Shown here: one piece after another, positions 11,332-22,072 of the stretch
How positions within the stretch are numbered: the stretch's first letter is position 1
Layout of the letters: each line of letters opens with the position of its first letter
Source: Tanypteryx hageni
Taxonomy: Eukaryota; Arthropoda; Insecta; Odonata; Petaluridae
DNA length: 64,000 nt
NCBI GenBank assembly: GCA_028673005.1
Contig: CM054114.1
Span: 21,918,880-21,982,879, forward strand
Reading direction: 5' to 3'
The notes under the pieces: model-generated
Seen by the model: only the letters and a program-made list of their open reading frames with translations
What the model was told of the DNA's origin: nothing
Database searches by the model: none
Position numbers and translations under genes: made by a program

Positions 11332-13688
11332 GTGAGACGGTCATATTCTGCCCTTGATAGCAAGTATGCCTGTGTCCTAATACAAAGGTCACAGGTTTTA
11401 AGCCCACCAAGGGTATCAATATTTATACATTTATGGTCATTGTTGTTGCTGTCTGTAAAAAACCTTAAGCTCTGTTTATGTACTGATGATAAATTGACAA
11501 TATAGTTTTCAGAGAAAAAATTAAAATGTGTTCAAATTGATTAATTTGAAGTGCTTTCTCTCTGTTTGTTTTTAAAGACATGAACCGATTAGCATACATA
11601 TTCATATATAAAAGTATCCCTATATACTTATGAATTTAAAATCCTGAGAAGAGAATATTTTGGAAAGAATTTTTGCTTGTTAATATCGTAATTTGGAGAA
11701 AATAAAAAACACGCAAACACTGTGTTCAGAGCTAAATTAGGATTGATTATCTGAGAATAATAGATCAGTTTACTCTTGGAATATTATGTTCCATTTGCAT
11801 TTATAATGATATGACCTTTATTTGTTTTAATTTTGCCTATATGGATCAAAGCAGTTGTCCTTTCTTGTCCTTATTATGTTTTCGTCTGTCCTTATATCAA
11901 TAAGCTGTCATGTATAATTTTCAGTTGAAATATCCAGCATAGTGATTGTTAACAATGAATTATTTTATCAAGTTCAAAGACTTAATAATTACTGAATTGG
12001 TAGCAAGTTTTCTGAAAGGGCAGAAAATAAAATATAAGTTGATAAAAGCTGAATCAAAATTTTTGTTGAATGCCAAAAATGAGGATTTCAGAAGTATCAG
12101 GATTTAATAGCAAATTTGGGCCAACTATCCTCATTTTAAATGAGTAATATCTTATGCTATTAGTAAATTGTTCATAATTTGTTACTATAAAATGGCTTAA
12201 TATGAAGTTTACACAATTGTATATTATTTATTGCATATTAGAAATTGAATGAACTTTCTTTATCATTTTTAAATGTATTCAATTTTAGAAGTACCAGGAA
12301 AACAATGAATTATTTAGATGGTAATTTAATATTGTGAATTCAGTATCTAAATCCACATGCCATCTTATTTGTGGTAATACTCTATGAACATTACTAAATG
12401 GTTTATGTTGTTACCTGCACACATTCTAATTTTTTAAGACATTTAGTCTCTCTGCTGATAGGTTATGCTTCAGCCACTGTAATAAATACTTTTAATTTTT
12501 GCTGTGGCTTTGAATATAAAGCAAAGTAAACATCATGGCTTATGGTAAAAAGTAATGTGATAATTTGCATGTCACCCTTTGAAATGAGAGGACATGGTGT
12601 AGTTTGCAGATACGTTGAAACCATCCAACCTCAACAAGTGCAACACTTGACAGATTTTCAATTATAATATATCCTATTTAGAGGAAATAGAATGGAAAAA
12701 AGTTTTCTGAGAACTGTGCAAATTATGAATCAGTTAATATTGGTAGATTTGGAAATTTCCCATTCCTAGGCCAAATTATTTTTCTGCCCCCTTTTTGGCG
12801 CTTTTTTCCTCAAAGAATCACTTGTGTATATGGTTTGTCTATGCATCCATCCATCCATCCATCTGTGGATTATAATGGTTTAATTAATCAAAAGTCTGTG
12901 TAATACCTAGTTATTTTTATTGCTACCCTGAAATCTCGCTTTCCTTAAGCAATTCCCTGCTTCATCCTTATTTCAAATCCACTACTAATGTTAAAGAAAC
13001 ATTTTTTTGAATGTACCCCATTCCTTGGTTTATGAATGAGATGCATTCTGTTAAACGAGGACACCTTTTCCAGTACTCTAAAGCTAAAAATTTGGTACCT
13101 TTTCCATAACCGGGTGGAAGGTAAACAAAGCAACAGTAGCACTGTCGATGGTGAGAAAGTGATGAGAAATAGAACTACCACAGGGAAAGGCGAAAAAGCA
13201 GAACTTAGAAGTCATGCATAAATATAAGAAGGAAAATAGTACAGCAAGTAATATCACAGAAGATGAGCGGAACCCAATCCGAGGGGGTAGGCCAAAGTGA
13301 ACGTGGGAAGGAACCAATACCACTTAATTAATTGCCATTTTGAAATTAGTCAAATTCAATACTTTTCTCCCAATCTGCAGTTCTAATTGGCAGATGACCA
13401 CAGCATGATGCTGTGGAAGTTATTCGTACCCATGTATTAGCTATCTAACTTACGACTTGGTGACTTGGCGCAAAATTCATAAAAGTAAAAAAAATTTATG
13501 AGCGAAAAAATATTCGTAAAATGAATATTTGAGTACAAAGGTTCAATGGCATTCAAGCAAAAATCCGTAAAACGAACGTTCATAAACCAAGTAATGGGTG
13601 TATTTGTTTTATACGTGAAATTTTTTATTTAATGGGAATAGAACTGAGATTTGTTGCATAATTACACCCATGGGTTTCTTTCTTTCAG
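11332..13688 (+). other. Cgrrf1 last intron, 2.4 kb
   Basis: AT-rich. It has a short (ATCC)n run at about 12844-12862. Overlapping ORFs on both strands at about 12945-13323 have no family match. The intron ends with tttctttcag at 13688. Confidence 0.65.
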
Positions 13689-14198
13689 GTGGATGCCAGA
13701 GAATTTAATAATAAAACAGCTAATTTTCTCTCTATTTCACAGCAACTGTACCTAGCTACAGGGAACCCCTTAACTTATGACGACGAGCTGGCTGCGCGAA
13801 CAACAGGGGAATGTGAAGCAAAACAAGTGTCCTCTGGCGACACCTCTTCTCCCCTCCCTCTCGTGTCATCAAACTCCTCTGCCTGGTCTAGTCCATCTTC
13901 GCCAGTCCATGCAGTGGTGGAACAGCTGTGCGTGGTGTGCCAATATTTCCCCCTCTCGAGGGCATTACTACCATGTCGCCACACTTGCGTCTGTGCATCC
14001 TGCTTCGCCAAGTTGGATCGCTGTCCCATGTGTCGAGGTCCCATCCGCTCTTACTTCTGCATCAGAGGCGAAGAGTACATGCCGGGAGCAGACGGCAGCG
14101 GGTCAGGAGGAGGATCTCAAGCCTCAAAACCTCCAGCCCTTTACAACTGGCTATTAAATTGGAACGACCGCCTCATTGAGTTTTTGGGTTTTCACTGA
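13689..14198 (+). CDS. CGRRF1: Cgrrf1 last exon: C3HC4 RING finger and C-terminus
   Basis: This exon encodes the C-terminal 169 residues, ending at TGA 14196-14198. About 75 Ser/Pro/Thr-rich linker residues precede a RING finger with ligands (exon numbering) C81, C84, C96, H98, C102, C105, C112 and C115. The core LPCRHTCVCASC...CPMC is the type found in CGRRF1 and related membrane RING E3 proteins. In mammals CGRRF1 is an ER-associated ubiquitin ligase linked to growth arrest and EGFR turnover; a role as E2-binding ubiquitin ligase is inferred here. After the RING come a Gly/Ser stretch and a hydrophobic W-rich end (NWLLNWNDRLIEFLGF-type) that vertebrate proteins lack. Two other-frame ORFs over this exon are shadows. 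Confidence 0.92.
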   Translation: MDAREFNNKTANFLSISQQLYLATGNPLTYDDELAARTTGECEAKQVSSGDTSSPLPLVSSNSSAWSSPSSPVHAVVEQLCVVCQYFPLSRALLPCRHTCVCASCFAKLDRCPMCRGPIRSYFCIRGEEYMPGADGSGSGGGSQASKPPALYNWLLNWNDRLIEFLGFH

Positions 14199-14660
14199 CC
14201 TTGTGTTTGAATGGAGAGGGCTTTTCCCTCTGCCCTCTCATTGCCTTTCCTGCCCCATGATGAAGCCCATTTACTACCAGATGTGATTGTCATAGAGTCT
14301 GGATTGGCACCGAGTTGCCGCATCGAGTAAGGGTTGATTCATTGGCTGTCGTAAAGGTTGGACACTTGAATAAGAGGTGTTCCTTTATCGGGATGCCATT
14401 GTAAAATATTTTTTCACCTCAACAACTAATTTGGACATGTTGTTGATATGATAGTTAGGTATCGAATTGTGTATTTTGGTGTGCTCTCGTCCTGTTATCA
14501 GATTCTTTAATTTTGGTCCCATTACCCAAGGCGTTTGAAAGCCTCCTATGCGTTCTGCAAATTTCTTGGTTCATAATCATTTTGGGAGGCAAGAGAGAAA
14601 GTTTACTCTCAGCAGTGGTAATTTCATTTGCATTAGTTAGAATAAAAAATATCTTTGTAA
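14199..14660 (+). other. Cgrrf1 probable 3' UTR
   Basis: Follows the stop codon directly. The first AATAAA after the stop is at 14641-14646, about 440 bp downstream. Transcript end not proven. Confidence 0.5.
14641..14646 (+). promoter_or_regulatory. Candidate poly(A) signal for Cgrrf1
   Basis: AATAAA on the sense strand in a T-rich context. Later A/T-rich sites could also be used. Confidence 0.35.
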
Positions 14661-15441
14661 ATACTTTTTCTTTTCAATTTCATAACTAATTTTTGTCTTA
14701 ATCATAAAAGTTTGAAATGGGAGATTAACTTAATTTCGGTTAAGGTACAATCAAGACTGCATCAGACATCCCATTGTCAATTTTTCATAATTTTAAGTGT
14801 AAAACTTGATGCTAACTTTTAAGATGTGTTGTAATTAAATGTTTGAGCTTTTAATTGTGTAGTGTCCTTACCTTGTGAAATTGGGCTGCTATTCCATGTG
14901 CTTTGCATATGTCATAGGATTTATTGTGAGCTGCATTAACAGCAAATGCTGTCTTAGACGTGCATCACTTTTTAAACCTAAACTTTCAAGTATAATTTGA
15001 ATACAGCTCAGAAAAAATTTGATGTATAGAAAATGTTTTGAGATTTGTAATTAGAAGATTTATGGTGGTATATTTCTTATAATTTTCAGCTTCTGTGGTG
15101 TACTCACTCTCATGTTCTATATGTGCATTTTTATTGATTTCAGACATTGCTACAACTACATCAAGGATTTATTAAGTCCCATTTATTGTGGCATTTTAAC
15201 TTGAGCTTGTGTAAAAATGTTTCACTAACAACAATTTTTTATTCTTCTCTCAAAATGGAATTGTCTAGAAAGCAAAAAAATACTTAACAAGCCCTTGTGA
15301 ATATAGTCTGTGATAATGTTAGGTATTGTGAAGTGATATTTATTGTAAGATGTCTAATGATTGAAATTTCATTTGGATTGAATTTTGTCAGATGGCGCTA
15401 AGATTAAAAAAGAAAATATTTCAAAATTTAACCAAGTGGTT
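14661..15441. other. Convergent intergenic gap between Cgrrf1 and Tedc1
   Basis: AT-rich, no open frame of note. It separates two genes that point at each other. Confidence 0.6.
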
Positions 15442-15447
15442 TTTATT
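15442..15447 (-). promoter_or_regulatory. Candidate poly(A) signal for Tedc1
   Basis: AATAAA on the minus strand, about 80 bp after the Tedc1 stop codon. Confidence 0.5.
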
Positions 15448-15525
15448 TCAGTAAATACTAACTACTACTACTCAAAATGTATTACATTACACGACGTGAT
15501 CTCATGCAGTTTTTAAAAAAATTAG

Positions 15526-15903
15526 TTATTTGGAATACATTTGAGGTATGACAAATATTACAGGACCTAGTGTTTTCTCTGCAATATCCTTCAGTTCACA
15601 ATATAGTTCCATTTCCATTTCTTTTATTGCTGATTTGATTGTATTAAACTCTGCAATTATAATTTCTGTAAGGGCTTTCAATTCTGAAGGTTTATTTTGA
15701 TTTCCATCTGGATAAAAAATAAACCGTGGAAAGTGATGCGCAGTTCTACCAGATGCATCATCAACAAGCCCATCTTCATTTGTATTTCTTAATTTGGAGT
15801 TGATTTCATCAATCATTACTTGTACGAGGTCAATGAGATCCTCATTATTTTCATGACAATTGGAAATATTTGCCTCCATGTCTGATTTCTCCAATACTGT
15901 TTC
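15526..15903 (-). CDS. TEDC1: Tedc1 exon 6 (last)
   Basis: Acceptor (minus strand) acattatcttgcag ends at 15904. The exon starts in phase 0 with ETVLEKSDME and continues to a stop at 15526. It directly extends exon 5 (CVFWRWM), giving the F-W-x-W-M-(D/E)-T-V-L motif of TEDC1. The remainder is acidic and helical, with two likely coiled-coil stretches (V-Q-V-M-I-D-E-I-N-S-K-L and I-I-I-A-E-F-N-T-I-K-S-A-I). The 3.4-kb intron before it is the only long one in the gene. Confidence 0.8.
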   Translation of the reverse strand, partial: ETVLEKSDMEANISNCHENNEDLIDLVQVMIDEINSKLRNTNEDGLVDDASGRTAHHFPRFIFYPDGNQNKPSELKALTEIIIAEFNTIKSAIKEMEMELYCELKDIAEKTLGPVIFVIPQMYSK

Positions 15904-18900
15904 CTGCAAGATAATGTATCATACTCAAAATACTGCAACATTACAAACATCAAGTTTTCATGATATTCAAAGTATAAATTTTTATTTACTATAGATATAA
16001 ATTTAAAACTATAATGTACTTCAATGATAAACACAAATCAATAGATATATATATATATATATAATAACCAACCATTTACGAAGTTGAAAATGTGTACATC
16101 TATGTATATGTAAAGTATAGCTAAACAATACATTTAACTATTGGAAATAGATATATTAGTCTTAGCCGGTAAAAATTTTAGGACATTTAACTGCAGTAGC
16201 AGCATTGAAATTTATCTCTTGATATATGGACCAGTCTTACAGACGTGATTCATGTACTCATCTCTTCCAATCTCTCCCATGGCATGGCAAAAATAGATGT
16301 TGGTAGAATAATTTTATTTAAAAACAAATACAACTTTTGAGATGATTATAATGGAATCCATTGTCAGATTTTTCAGATAAATTTCCTGATGAAATGGGAG
16401 AAAATGAAGATTTTAAATGTATGACCAATAAAAATAAGTAAATTTCAGGTAGGCCCATCAAGTAAAATAATATTAATAAATGGGCCTTAAAGGAAATTCA
16501 TTCTTGGCTTGTTGCAGAAAATATCAGCTTGAGAGCATCACAACAGCATGAGGAAGAATCACTGCTACATATGTTGGGAGCTGAAAAAATTTAACTCATG
16601 GAAAGGAAGATAACTTGAAAGACAAAATGTGAAATGAGTGAAAAATTGTCATTTGTCCAGCTCATTAATTTGGGATGGACATTCAATTCAGTACAAGTTT
16701 TCCAATCACCTAACTGGCAGCCAAGAGTGATTGTCCTCATGCCATTGCATGAAACGAGCAAACAAGCCCATCACGAATTACAGAAAAATAACAGAATTAC
16801 AGAAAGTAACATAGTTAAAAAATATGAACTCCAAAAAAATTATTGCATAGAAAAATTATTTTTCTCTGAATTATAGGTTATGCTAAGCATACTAACTTTT
16901 AAAAATAAATTAACTTTTCTTAAATAAGGAAGCCCATGCACTTTTATTTCAGGCAGAAATAATCTTGATTGAAATAATTGTTTTTGGGGGAGCAAAGTAA
17001 GAAGCAGCCATATTTAGGGACACCAACTTAACTTAGATCAAATTTACTTAAAGAAACATAAATACATGAGTTTGGTAGCATTTGCTTCAACAAGTGGGAA
17101 AGTAGTCTTATATTAGCAATGGCAATTGTTATGGAATCAATCAAGAAGTTTACTCTGCAGTTTTTCTTCCACATGCCAACAACAGCTGTGCTGTATTTCA
17201 CGGTGAGTAATTGACATGATTTGGCCTTTCTTTTCATGCAAATATTATATTAGTCAACTTGGTATTTCCTTTGTTCAATTTTTTTACATTGAGCATTACA
17301 GTCAATTTTTTTGCACATTTAAAAAGTATAACATTTTATTTTATCTATTTAAGTAACAAAAAAATATTATAAACAGAAATTTATCAAAGAAAAACAAAAT
17401 ATCTCAAAAATTATTTTTACTATTCATTAATCCAATTTTTACTTCATATACATACGAAGTATAGAGAAAGTATTGTTTTCATGAAAAAAATCTACTTCGA
17501 GATTTCAATGGAAATACATGTTTTAAGGTCCCCTGAACACGTTTTGATGATTTTCTCAATGATGTCTGTGTATCTGTGACCAGGATTTTGTGGGTGCTCT
17601 AACTCAAAAACTATTAATCAGGTCAATACGAAATTTTATAATTGACATTTTTGTTAAAGGAAGAAGTGCCGACTAGTTTTTGGTAAACATCGGTCAACCG
17701 GAAGTGTTTACTCTTGTCACATCAGTTTTTTTTAATATTTGATAAATGTAAAAAAGTACTAGAATAAAAGTTGTAGGAAATTTAATTTTCTACAATGTTT
17801 GTTCGAAACATTTTCCCATATAATACATTGTTTAAGAGATATTTTAAAAACTAATATTTTAGCTGCCACTAACATACCACTGACCGGCGACTATTGTAAA
17901 CAATTTCCGCTTAGTTACGTTTTATTGTTAGTAACGCTCCTTTTTATTTTCTTAATTGTTGGGAGTTTCGGGGCTATTACCAATATCAGAAGGCTATGGT
18001 TTGAATGTATTTCTGTTCTTTGTAGTCTTTAAATTTTTCTCACAGTTCCTTAAAATATTTATTATCATGTAACCTATTTGGAATTTTTAGAAATATTACA
18101 GAAATGAAGAAAGTCATGTGGTAGCCACATCAGATTTTTTAATTATAAAAAATCGAAAGAAACTTTTAAGTTGAATCCTGTTGAAATTAAACTCAAAAGT
18201 ACTCCAACTATTTGTAAAATAATTAATCTATCTATATATTAAAACCGAAATACAATGTTCCAGCTAATGCTGATGCAATGCTAATTGTTGCACGCTCATT
18301 CTTGTAGCAAGAAAGGAAAAGTGGGGGATGAGAACTCAATGGTCCGGGGAGGTAATACACATGCATCTTGGTAGGAAGAGGGGGGATGTGATTGTTAATA
18401 GCAGAGAAAATCTAGCTTAGAGATAAATCCTTCTTAGATTCTAAACTGTTATGTATATCATCGCATTTATTAATTTCGTTGTTTGATTTGTTCTCTGATG
18501 TTCAGTTTTTTGCCTTCTCAAAGTACCTATTGTTCTTTTTAATGTTATAAACAGTATGTCTTTAACAGTTGTCTTTTATCTTATTTCTTTTGTTTTATTT
18601 TGTTGCTTCAATTACAGTTTGTTGCTTTTTCAAAAACTCCATAGACTAACTTCTAAGTGTGAAACAGGATGATTTATAGAGATCTAATGAGAGGATAATG
18701 GTTGTTTCATCAAAAGATTTGTTAAGATGGACGAGAAAAGGGGGATGAGTCCAGTTTTATGATAAATAGATTTATTGGATTTTATTAGAAACTTAATTGA
18801 TGGAATAAAGCAATCTTAAGATCCTATGCAGACAGGCTTAAGCTGTCAAGTTGGGAATATTTTGAAGCAAGAAAAAATTCTGCATGACCAGGAATCGAAC

Positions 18901-19336
18901 CTGGATCTTCCAATAGCCGAGAATAATTCTCCTGTTCTGGAATGAGAATTTATGATTTTTGGCACTTAACATAAAAATGTGTGCATTTGTACATAAGCCA
19001 CTTATATAATGTATCAACTTGGATACCTGTATTGGTTAGCTAAATCAATGATACTTAAATTGAAATTTAGAGTTAAATTCTATTTTAAAATATAATATAC
19101 ACATCCATTTATTTACTTACAATTAGTACTAATTTATGCACTTTGTTTACAATAAACATATCACGACAGAAGTGCATGAAGCTTAAATGTGATTGGTAGA
19201 ATTTGAACCAATGGATGAGCAAGACAGACGGAATTGTTAATATTAATATACGATGACAATCATTCTATAATTTTTAAGAACACTGTTGAAACTTCAGCAA
19301 GCTTCTAGCAAACAATGTAATGAAATAATTGCACAC
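15904..19336 (-). other. Tedc1 intron 5, 3.4 kb, with repeats
   Basis: Contains a (TA)n run at 16045-16064, a full-length copy of an unclassified dispersed repeat (17440-18141), and a tRNA B-box-like motif (GAACCTGG context, about 18882-18910). No gene was recognised in it; the open frames at 16634, 17028 and 17799 are unsupported. Confidence 0.6.
17440..18141 (+). repeat. Dispersed repeat family (AGAAAGT-ended), near full-length copy
   Basis: Starts with GAAGTATAGAGAAAGTATTG and ends with GAAGAAAGTCATGTGG then GCCACATCAGATTTTTT. The same order of blocks (TTCATGAAAAAAATC, ATTTTGTGGGxGCTxxAACTC, TATCAGAAGGCTA, GCCACATCAG) recurs at 60484, 62537 and 63360, and in part at 32255 and 53905. No convincing protein. 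The class is unknown. In this gene it sits in the last intron. Confidence 0.7.
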
Positions 19337-19513
19337 CATCCACCTCCAAAATACACAGCTCTTTTCCTTCCATTTTCTGTGTGTATTTATCATATTTTGC
19401 ATCTCAGTTAAAATTTTCTTAACAGCAAGATTGGGTTCATCCTGAAGAAAAAGTTTTGCTTCATTCACTGACAGATGAGGTATGCCATCAATGACCTGAG
19501 TTTCCTCATGAAC
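19337..19513 (-). CDS. TEDC1: Tedc1 exon 5
   Basis: Exactly 59 codons between acceptor cctatttcaag and donor gtgtgc. It encodes PHLSVNEAKLFLQDE, close to the family's conserved H-L-S-V-x-E-A motif, and ends CVFWRWM. The open frame runs on past the donor, but exon 6 continues the protein motif in phase. Confidence 0.82.
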
Positions 19514-19897
19514 CTTGAAATAGGAACAAATTAAATTTAAAAACAAATAAGAACCTATCCTTAAGATTGGTTTGATGATTAGGGAATACACATTCATTCT
19601 CACTACAGGAAGTACTAAAACTAACAAATTTGCAATTTCCGTATTTGAATTCCATAAGGTAGGCTTTCATCATCATATTGTAAAAACTCGATATTTTGTA
19701 GAATATGGGCAACAAATCATAACATTATGTTGTACTTGCCTTTACATTGACATGAACTTCAGGATGTAAATATTGCGGACACAGAGAAAACATCAGTTTT
19801 CAGAATTGATAACATGCCCTTCTGCGTTAATAAAAGATTCAAAATACGCATCAATAGTATAATTGCAACATTTTATAAAAGTGAAGTATATACTTAC

Positions 19898-20044
19898 TTT
19901 ATTCACTAACTTGATTCGTTCTTCATCATACTCAGATATATGCCCCAAATTGTATTTTATTTTTCCACAAAGTAACAACAGATAATTAAGATTATCTGCA
20001 AACGCGAGATTTTCAATGTGCCCCTTATATTCTGTATCACCTGC
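19898..20044 (-). CDS. TEDC1: Tedc1 exon 4
   Basis: 49 codons in phase 0, acceptor ttttctacag, donor gtaagt. It encodes a NYLLLLCGKIKYNLGH helix followed by DEERIKLVNK, matching the family's G-K-(L/I)-(R/K)-(F/Y) helix and the L-x-(N/S)-K-(I/V)-H that spans the junction to exon 5. Confidence 0.85.
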
Positions 20045-20136
20045 CTGTAGAAAATTAAAAGAATCACGCTCCAAGAGAATTTATTTTTTAAGAATTATAT
20101 ATATACGATATGGGGGAGCAGAATATTAGGCATTAC

Positions 20137-20351
20137 CTCAGTGGTATTCTCAAGAGTATTAATCTTCCTTTCAAGTTCCCAAATTTTATGTGATATTAAC
20201 CTATCAAAAATGTTTTTCTTCGCTATCAGCCAGGCAAGCGCTATTAGAAGTTCCCTACTTCCGTATTTCCCACTTGCAGGTAGTTTATAAAATGCAATTC
20301 TTTTGTACATCCAGGAAGCAAAGCAGTGCTTCACAAATATTATGCTGCACA
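20137..20351 (-). CDS. TEDC1: Tedc1 exon 3
   Basis: Two bases complete the codon split from exon 2, then 71 codons follow to donor gtaatg. It carries GSRELLIALAWLIA, the best-conserved family motif (S-R-E-L-L-L-A-x-x-W-L-L-A). A basic helical stretch with heptad-like leucines follows (IWELERKINTLE). Confidence 0.9.
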
Positions 20352-20418
20352 CTAAAAATAAACAATTTCAACTAAATCCCGTTAAATAGCAAGGACACAG
20401 CGATTAGCAAAATTTTAC

Positions 20419-20485
20419 CTTGGTCATGGTTTCTCCGTTTTAAATGATGACATAAGGAGTACAACACTTGCCATAATACTTCCAC
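20419..20485 (-). CDS. TEDC1: Tedc1 exon 2
   Basis: 67 bp, 22 codons plus one base. Acceptor ttctttttgaatag, donor gtaaaa. It encodes VEVLWQVLYSL, matching the A-A-L-W-Q-L-L segment of vertebrate TEDC1. Too short to stand out as an ORF; found from the flanking introns of 73 and 67 bp and from phase. Confidence 0.8.
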
Positions 20486-20558
20486 CTATTCAAAAAGAAA
20501 ATTAGGAAGTTAACATACCGCATAAATTAAATTAACAAGTAAATTGCTACATTCGTAC

Positions 20559-20678
20559 ATTATTTTCCGCTACTTCGTTAAATTTTGCTAGACGTATATG
20601 CTCTGTCTTTATTTCGACGTTGCAAAAACATTTTATCTCCTTACAAAGTAACAGTAAAGAGTTTTTTATATCATTCAT
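20559..20678 (-). CDS. TEDC1: Tedc1 exon 1 with start codon
   Basis: ATG at 20678 opens 40 codons to donor gtacga in phase 0. An in-frame TAA lies upstream, with no other ATG between. The peptide (LLLLCKEIKCFC, then RLAKFNEVAENN) parallels the family start of a helix followed by R-x-A-(K/R)-F-(D/N). Joined to exons 2-6 it gives 367 aa plus stop with no internal stops. TEDC1 forms a complex with TEDC2 and delta and epsilon tubulin and is required for triplet microtubules of centrioles. The complete gene suggests this lineage keeps that pathway. Identity is inferred from several short motifs in the right order. Confidence 0.78.
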
Positions 20679-21099
20679 TCTTCTCAACCAGTAACATTAT
20701 TAACTTCACATACAAAAATAATTTCCTCGTCTCTTGCCGCCTAAAAGAAAACATAGAATCGAAATTGAGTAGAGAATGAAAAAATTGAAGCTGCTAAAAG
20801 CGCAGTAAAATTTGACGCGGCGTACGGATAAAGTGAACGTTAGAATCAATTTTCATTTATTGATAATGAAGTTTGTCGTGCTTTTATAAGCATAAGTTAT
20901 TATATACTTTCTAATTCTAACGTGTCCATGTAAGAGTATTGCTATTTTATTCTTCTCTTTTACTTAAATCGAAAAATTCCTCGTATATTGTGTGCCTTCA
21001 ATATTCCTGGTTTTTATATTTCTGAAATTCATACCCGGTCTGTTCTATAAAATGGCGGTGTTATCATATTCCATAAGGACACAAAATTGTTCCCATTAG
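20679..21099. other. Upstream region of Tedc1
   Basis: AT-rich, presumably including the Tedc1 promoter. No TATA box or other element can be fixed by eye. Confidence 0.4.
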
Positions 21100-21107
21100 G
21101 GTTTCGT

Positions 21108-22010
21108 ATGGGGTCGAGTGAATAAAAAATAAGCAAATGCTTATGCTTAAGATTTCCCTCATTTTTTTAGCAAATGCTTAATTTGGGGTGAATAAAAAAA
21201 TAGCATTTGCTTTTGCTAGAAAGAATAAGCATTTGCTTATTTTTAGGAATTTTCTTAAGCATTTGCTTAAAATTGTGTGAATAAAACCGAGCTTTTGCTT
21301 AATGCTTTAAGCACATGCTTAAACTTTTTTAAGTGAGGTAAAGGGCTTGCTAAAATATTTCCAAGTACTCTATTTTCATGATAATTGATCCTAAATATAA
21401 ATATGGTAATTTATGGTGACACGAAAGGTTAAAAAATACGAGAAAAGTTTCAAAGTTATAAAAATTTATATCGTTTCTCTGAAGAAAATGTTAAGTACCT
21501 ATATTTCAAATCTGTTACTCGGAGAATATCAAGAGAGACGTGGCGGGGTACTGTCTTCCAAACAGAAGATAGAAATATTTTTAAGGTACTTAAGTGATGT
21601 AAGATAGAAATATTTGTAGCGTCCAAAATCACTATAAAGGCAAATGACTGGATAAAATTACTATAACTAATTGAATAAAAATACACCCATGATTTGTGAT
21701 ATTATCGAATTCAGTTATAAAAGAAATAGTTTTAAAAAATTATTAATTAACTTTTTAAAAAATATTACCCAATATATTTATGTTTTTAGTTTGAAATTCA
21801 ACTATGTAAAACTTTAAATGTAAACAAAAACAAGTGAAGGAAGAGTTGCAAAGAGCTTTCTTCCATAAAATTTAAGCATTTGCTTAAAACTGAGTAGCAA
21901 ATGCTTATAAGCAAAAGCAAACTTTTATTCACTCAATAATAATATGCTTTTAGCAAATGCTTTTGCTTAAATCTTTAAGCATTTGCTTAGTTTTTATTCA
22001 CTCGACCCAT
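21108..22010. mobile_element. Non-autonomous DNA element, 903 bp, 8-bp TSD, iterated 12-mer palindrome
   Basis: Ends ATGGGGTCGAGTGAATAAAAA (left) and its inverted copy ATGGGTCGAGTGAATAAAAA (right) are flanked by an exact 8-bp duplication GGTTTCGT (21100-21107 and 22011-22018). Both arms (about 21130-21320 and 21865-21995) are packed with AAGCAAATGCTT / AAGCATTTGCTT and shortened forms, many per arm, in both orientations. The centre has one 64-codon frame (21413-21607) ending I-E-I-F-L-R-Y-L-S-D, which weakly recalls the N-terminal region of Harbinger-type transposases. Harbinger elements, however, usually make 3-bp duplications. Superfamily unresolved. The repeats look like subterminal transposase sites. 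Confidence 0.75.
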
Positions 22011-22072
22011 GGTTTCGTGAGCGAAGAAAGAATGTCTCTAGTGTTTATTGATAATTCACATTCATTTTTTTA

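Noticed and set aside
13775..14179. Three ORFs of 80-126 codons overlapping the RING exon
   Set aside because: Shadows of the RING reading frame; they destroy the C3HC4 pattern.
18882..18910. tRNA gene suggested by a B-box-like motif
   Set aside because: Only the T-arm region is tRNA-like; no cloverleaf or A box at the right distance.
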